DNA from: Otis tarda
Taxonomy: Eukaryota; Chordata; Aves; Otidiformes; Otididae
Reading direction: 5' to 3'
DNA length: 64,000 nt
NCBI GenBank assembly: GCA_026413225.1
Contig: CM048554.1
Location: forward strand, 11,548,001-11,612,000
The notes under the pieces were generated by a model. It searched no databases and was not told the DNA's origin. It saw nothing but the letters and a program-made list of their open reading frames with translations. The translations under genes and the position numbers were made by a program. Below, piece by piece: positions 59,501-64,000 of this stretch. Each line of letters starts with the position of its first letter. Position 1 is the first letter of the stretch.

Positions 59501-62500
59501 TAAGATAATGAAAGTTTTCGAAAATTTTGAAATTAGTAAGAAAACCTGGAAAGGTGTACTGCAGTTAAAAAACTTACCAAGAGAGCCAGCTGGCATTGCA
59601 TTGCACCTGTATGCTTCAAATTTTCAGGGTATTTTACTTCTGAAGCAATGATATGCAGGGAATGTACATGGTAGCTCAGGCTTACTCATCATGCTTAGTC
59701 TCCGACTCATAAAACAGTGTTAAGTCCTTGATTTAATATTTTTAACAGGCTGTATGTGTACCTGTTTGTGGTTACTGCTGTACATACTTGTCCTGACATC
59801 TGATTTCATGTACACTCAACCAGTATTTCGACTCTGCATCTCTTCCATTCCCTGCCATTGCCTCCTTTATTCCTGTTCGGAAGCTCTTGTCACATCCTGG
59901 AGCCTTAAAGTGAACTCTGTACCTGAAAGTAAAGAAAATAAATACCTGAATATCCACGAGCTTGAAGGATTTCCCAGAGACAGTCCTGGAGACATCTTCT
60001 GTAAAGAACATGTACTGTTCATTCAACTCCAGTGGCAGCTTACGTCTGCTTCTCCCACTAATGTGATCCAACCCCCATCAATGTTTTTACCTCTCTATCA
60101 AAAATTGTTCCTTTAATTTAATCTAGAAACTGATGCAGTCTGCTGCAACTCCTTCACATGTGGACAAGCTTAAACCAAATCAAAAGAATATCAGTTTAAC
60201 CACAAAGTAAGCCTGAGCTTAATCTGAATAGTAAGATATGTGACCTATGAAGTGCCTCTGGACCTTTTTTCCACCAGAATTCTGACATTTCCATTTGGTT
60301 CCAAAAGATTCTTATTTCACTCTCTTCAGCCTATATTGCAGTCCTGGCTGTGGAGGTAATGGTCAGTGCTGTTTAGTTGTTGACTTAATCCTTTAACTTC
60401 AAATTTGTTTGTTTCTTCACAACATAGTAAAGCTTTGCTGTCTTTCTAGGATCCACATTTACATACTTTTCAAGGAAGCAGTTCTTTAGTACTCTTCTAA
60501 ATAAGTGCCCTGGTTCTAGACCAAGTGCTTTAAGTTTTTCACACTAGTAATTTGTTCTTTTCATAAAAGATATCTGTTATCTCTTCGTCATGTTGTTCCT
60601 TTTATAATTTATAATTGCAGAATCTTGTTGTAATATGCTCCCTAAACACATTTCCCTTTTTAATACACTGGAAGAACATAGGACTAGGGAAAAAAAAAAC
60701 CAAAAAAACTAGAGTAGTTTAAAACAAGGAATCTGTAGATTTTGAAAGATAATTGGAAATTTCTGGAGTTACTTCAAATGAATGCTTTTAATTGAATTTA
60801 TTTTTTAATAAAGTGTAAATGTCCTGATAATCATATTCAGTCGAAGCCTGCCAACTTTAAATTAAATACTAGGTCAGGTCATTATCTGACACTAGGAACT
60901 GGTGTCTTCGACGTTCCCATTCTCTTTTGTTACCTAAAATGGTGGTGTCAAAGACAGTGCCTCTGATCTCATCTCGCTCTATTAAATTAAAGAAAATCAA
61001 ATAATCTAATATAAGCATTCCCTTAGTATCCAGCAGTCTTAAACCCTGTCATCTTGTTTAGATTGTTTTGACACATCCAGCATCCTGCTAGATGACTGGT
61101 AGTTGCGAGCTGACCTTGCTAGCTGACTTCTTTGGGTGCTTTGGAAAGTCATTGCCAGCCTCTAGGCTGAAGGTGGGTCTAATTCCCTTCTGCTACTGCA
61201 GAGTGCCTCTTTCTTTTTCTTCCACCTCTTTCAAAGGTCCATGGCCCTTTGCTGCTGTTAGCCCTGTCATGCTTTCAGTGTGCCACCATGAGCTCCAGGA
61301 TGCATTTGAGAGTACTGTGGCCTGAGTGCCACTAAATTTCTCTGACACCATCATGAAGGATTTAAAATAATGTGAGAAGTCTAGCTCCTCTTTAAAAAAG
61401 TAGAGATACTTTGAAGAAAACCCAAGACACATTTTCCCTGCACTTAGAGGCAGGGTTACTTCAGAATTGTTGCTGTTGCTGCTTTACCATTCTCTGTTTT
61501 CTCTTCAGTCTGCTTTTTACCCTAACCCTTTCTCCACTTCATGATAATCACACTGTGCCTTTCTGCTTTGTTCACCTACCTCCCTGCTACCTGAAATAAT
61601 TAGAGGCCAGGTCACAGAACCATCTGTGTGAATTTAAGTGGGAACAGAAAGGATGTTGCAGAGAGTCCTCAGTGTTTCTGCTCACCTAGTTGCATGCCTG
61701 AAGCACCATCTGTCAAGTCCCAGGTCTGGTCTCTGGTCCTGGTTTGACTGGGGAAAGATGTTCTTCTCCATCCATCTGATGCAAGCTGGGCCAGTTTGGA
61801 AGAAAGATGACTCTTCCAGGGACCACTGAGAATTGGTGGAGAGAAGCCCAGGGAAGTCTTAGTGGTCGGCAGAAACACAGGGGTCCTACTTCTCAGACTG
61901 CTGCTCCATCATACACACAACAGATGTTGAGTAAGACACTGAAATGGAAACTTCTTTGCTCCTGTCTGTCAGAGCAAGAGCCTTACCCTGAATCAGCAGA
62001 TCTTCACAAAAGACGTTGATTAATTACAGAGGAATTGAGGGAGCAGCTAGTTAGTAAAGAGTAGCGGACATATAAAAAAGTCAATAGATTCCTAGTATGG
62101 GAATTGTAGGGACTGTGGAGATAGAGGTAAAGAAAAGAAACAACTGTATGACCTTTGTGTCAGCAGTGTTGGCCTGAAGTGCAGACTTCAGGTCTGGGGA
62201 TGAAGTTTAGTGTATTTCAAAGAGAGGTGATGAGTGATCAGCACCAATCCTGGTCGAAACTTCCCCAAACTTCTGCTGTTCAGGATTATAGTATCTTCGT
62301 GCTATGTTTAGGATCCTTTTTGTTTATGTGACGTTTGATTGTACCGATGTCCTGTAATTATACTTAGTATTTTTTCATATTGTCAAGTGTTTTAAAGTTG
62401 CTTTAGTTACTATATGTGTCTTTTTTCTCCAGACACCCTCCAGCAGCCTTCTCTTTTTGTCATTTTTACATGCATGAGTACATACATAGGAAAAAAAATG

Positions 62501-63570
62501 TTCTTATAAGTCTGAACAAGTGTAGATAGCATTTGATATGAAACTTAAAAGTGAGTAAATACAATGCAGTGACATGCTTTGAAGGTACTAATCTGCTTTT
62601 ATGGACTTTAATTTCATTATATATTTGTATTGAAAATGTGAGTCAGGATTTTTTCTGGGATCTTCTTCACAATTCAGCACTTGCTATTTGATCTTCCTCA
62701 GGTCACTTACTCTTTCTGTGCCATAATTTACCTGCATCATCATCATAATTATAATTATAATAATCCTCTGCTTCATAAAATATTATGGGGCTCATTTACA
62801 AGTGATATTCATAAGTTGCTCTGAGAAACTGAGTAGAAAGATCCCATAAAAATATAGAATATAATTACAATTATTATTTTATTTAAAATGTATGTGGCTT
62901 ACAAACAAAGCTGATTCAAAGTGGCGCAGTAAGGCAGCAGTCTGTGAATGTGTTCTTATTATACCTGAGGTCAGCACTTGCTAAGCGTGATGTTCCAGCC
63001 GGTAGTTTTCCTCCTCGTATCAGAAGTGGTGGGAGACATTAACACCTAAGCAAGGTAAAGTGATCACTAGTCTGTTATATATTGTGCAAAGTAAGGAGCA
63101 GCAAGTCTCACCGAGCTGGGAACTCGGTACCCAGAGCTACTGCCTTTCACGAGAGACCGCAGCTCCTGGGTCCTTCTGCTGGCCAGACTCATCCAAACTT
63201 GCCGCATCCCACTCTGCATTACAGAGAACTAGGAGCCTAAGGGAAATTATTTTGACTTGAGTTACAAGGAAAAACACATGTGCTTTTCAGAGCTAGCCAG
63301 AGATTCAGCGCAGAGAGCAGCCACTGCTGAGGCCAGACTCTACCTTTATTGTAGCAGGAGTTTCCAGCAGAGCCCCCTGTGTGTATATTGAATTGCATCA
63401 GTTTAAGGATAAATCCATGAGTGAACAGAGTGAAATCTCCTTCCAGACTTATTTAATGATTTGCATTTTTGTCATAACTCAGCTTGTTCTCTAAAGCATT
63501 CTTTTTTTTTCTAGTGATGTGGTGCATGTACATAAGAAAATACTAACCTTAATGCTGTATGTTCCTACAG
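56534..63570 (+). other. EHBP1: EHBP1 intron (7.0 kb)
   Basis: This is a phase-1 intron with GTGAGC donor and TTCCTACAG acceptor. It is AT-rich with pyrimidine-rich parts (58020-58260), a purine-rich part (59290-59490), and a TAA/TCA simple run at 62735-62765. No exon, interspersed repeat or RNA gene was recognised. Confidence 0.85.
62735..62765. repeat. (CAT)/(TAA) simple repeat
   Basis: This is a short run of CATCATCATCAT followed by AATTAT units. Confidence 0.8.
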
Positions 63571-63687
63571 ATGAGGATGAGGATGATGATAATATTGAGA
63601 TAGATACTAACGAGGAGGTTCCTGAATGCTCTGTTACTGGAGGTGGAGATGAGCTTACTAACCTAGAAAATGACCTTGATTCAACGG
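63571..63687 (+). CDS. EHBP1: EHBP1 exon: acidic segment before the C-terminal region
   Basis: This 117-nt exon completes an Asp codon and then encodes 38 residues: EDEDDDNIEIDTNEEVPE, followed by CSVTGGGDELTNLENDLDST and one leftover G. Both ends are phase 1, so it is a symmetric exon that can be skipped in frame. The acceptor is TTCCTACAG at 63562-63570; the donor is G|GTAATT at 63688, a fairly weak site. The GGGDELTNLENDLD part is conserved with mammals as recalled. The leading run of GAT/GAG codons is longer than the remembered mammalian version and looks like a coding trinucleotide expansion. The following exons, including the bMERB Rab-binding domain, are beyond the window. Confidence 0.95.
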
Positions 63688-64000
63688 GTAATTTAAATAA
63701 TGGATATTTTGTGTATTTTGCATGACTAACACTCCATCATCATATAAGTACTGATGTGCTGCTTCTGTCTGTCATAGCTTTATTCCTTTGTGCCTTTTCA
63801 GGTCTTTAAAACCCTAATGCTTATTATTTTTTAATGTTTTGCATTCATGTTTAGTTGAAATTTAAAATCAGCAACAAAATAATTATTTCCAACAATGGCA
63901 GATTTAAATGTCTTTTACTGTTTGATGGGGAAGGGACCCCAGGCCAGATTTGTAAAGCAGAACCACCTGAAATCACTCTACCTGGATTGTCCCAGCAAAG
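63688..64000 (+). other. EHBP1: Start of the next EHBP1 intron
   Basis: This is phase 1, beginning GTAATT. Nothing is recognised in the 313 bases available. Confidence 0.85.

Larger units (their letters stand above)
1..64000 (+). other. EHBP1: EHBP1 gene body, internal part (both ends outside window)
   Basis: All six exons recognised lie on the plus strand and join in frame, so the window is an internal slice of a single large gene. Known of the family: EHBP1 has an N-terminal C2-like domain, NPF motifs that bind EH domains of EHD1/EHD2, a central CH domain, and a C-terminal bMERB domain that binds Rab8-family GTPases; it works in endocytic recycling and actin organisation in the cytoplasm. 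Seen here: CH domain, linker, two ERAR helices and an acidic stretch. Intron phases in order after each exon are 2, 0, 0, 0, 1, 1. The paralogue EHBP1L1 is less likely because the CH region and the linker block after it match EHBP1 much more closely as remembered. Intron sizes are 633, 6106, 1956, 18541 and 7037 bases, with at least 27862 upstream. Confidence 0.96.

Noticed and set aside
1-64000. Scattered TAATCC/GGATTA words as evidence for OTX binding
   Set aside because: Six-base words occur many times by chance in 64 kb; only those inside complex blocks or next to other exact sites were kept as weak support.
1-64000. CRISPR arrays, tRNA, rRNA, microRNA hairpins or bacterial-type systems
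   Set aside because: None seen; the sequence is a vertebrate intron/exon landscape. MicroRNA hairpins cannot be excluded by eye.

Overview
The window is vertebrate nuclear DNA and almost certainly from a bird. The evidence is CR1 LINE 3' ends with the ATTCTATG-type terminus, a solo LTR of the widespread avian ERVL-like kind, and a split gene whose exons translate as EHBP1 (EH domain binding protein 1) with very high similarity to the mammalian protein as I remember it. The order of bird cannot be told from this sequence alone. There is no bacterial-type gene, operon, CRISPR array or recognisable tRNA/rRNA gene.

The whole window lies inside one plus-strand gene, EHBP1. Six consecutive internal exons are present: 27863-28041, 28675-28723, 34830-35744, 37701-37844, 56386-56533 and 63571-63687. 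They join in frame with no internal stop (1552 nt, 517 full codons), and each has AG/GT borders. They encode the calponin-homology (CH) domain (exons 1-3 of the window), a long disordered Ser/Thr/acidic linker (exon 3), two short charged helices built on the same ERAR motif (exons 4 and 5) and the start of an acidic segment (exon 6). The N-terminal C2-like and NPF-motif part lies upstream of base 1 and the C-terminal bMERB Rab-binding part lies downstream of base 64000. EHBP1 links EHD proteins and Rab8/10-type GTPases to actin in endocytic recycling.

Layout: 1-27862 is one intron of at least 27.9 kb. It carries most of the recognisable mobile-element debris: three CR1 pieces near 0.1-1.0 kb and 18 kb, an old LINE in the opposite orientation around 17.6-19.4 kb, the solo LTR at 2.2-2.5 kb, a Tc1/mariner-like scrap at 9.5 kb and a 114-bp duplication at 14.9/16.8 kb. 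From about 20 kb to 64 kb I recognise no interspersed repeat, only simple sequence. The 18.5-kb intron 37845-56385 has, between about 46.4 and 55.3 kb, a run of locally GC-richer, repeat-free blocks dense in POU, SOX and homeodomain-type words.

In vertebrates EHBP1 sits next to OTX1, a forebrain/sensory homeobox gene, and its introns are expected to hold distal OTX1 enhancers (a genomic regulatory block). That is the most interesting reading of the long introns here: the gene is both a trafficking protein and a container of another gene's control elements. Conservation could not be tested without an alignment, so the regulatory blocks are candidates only.
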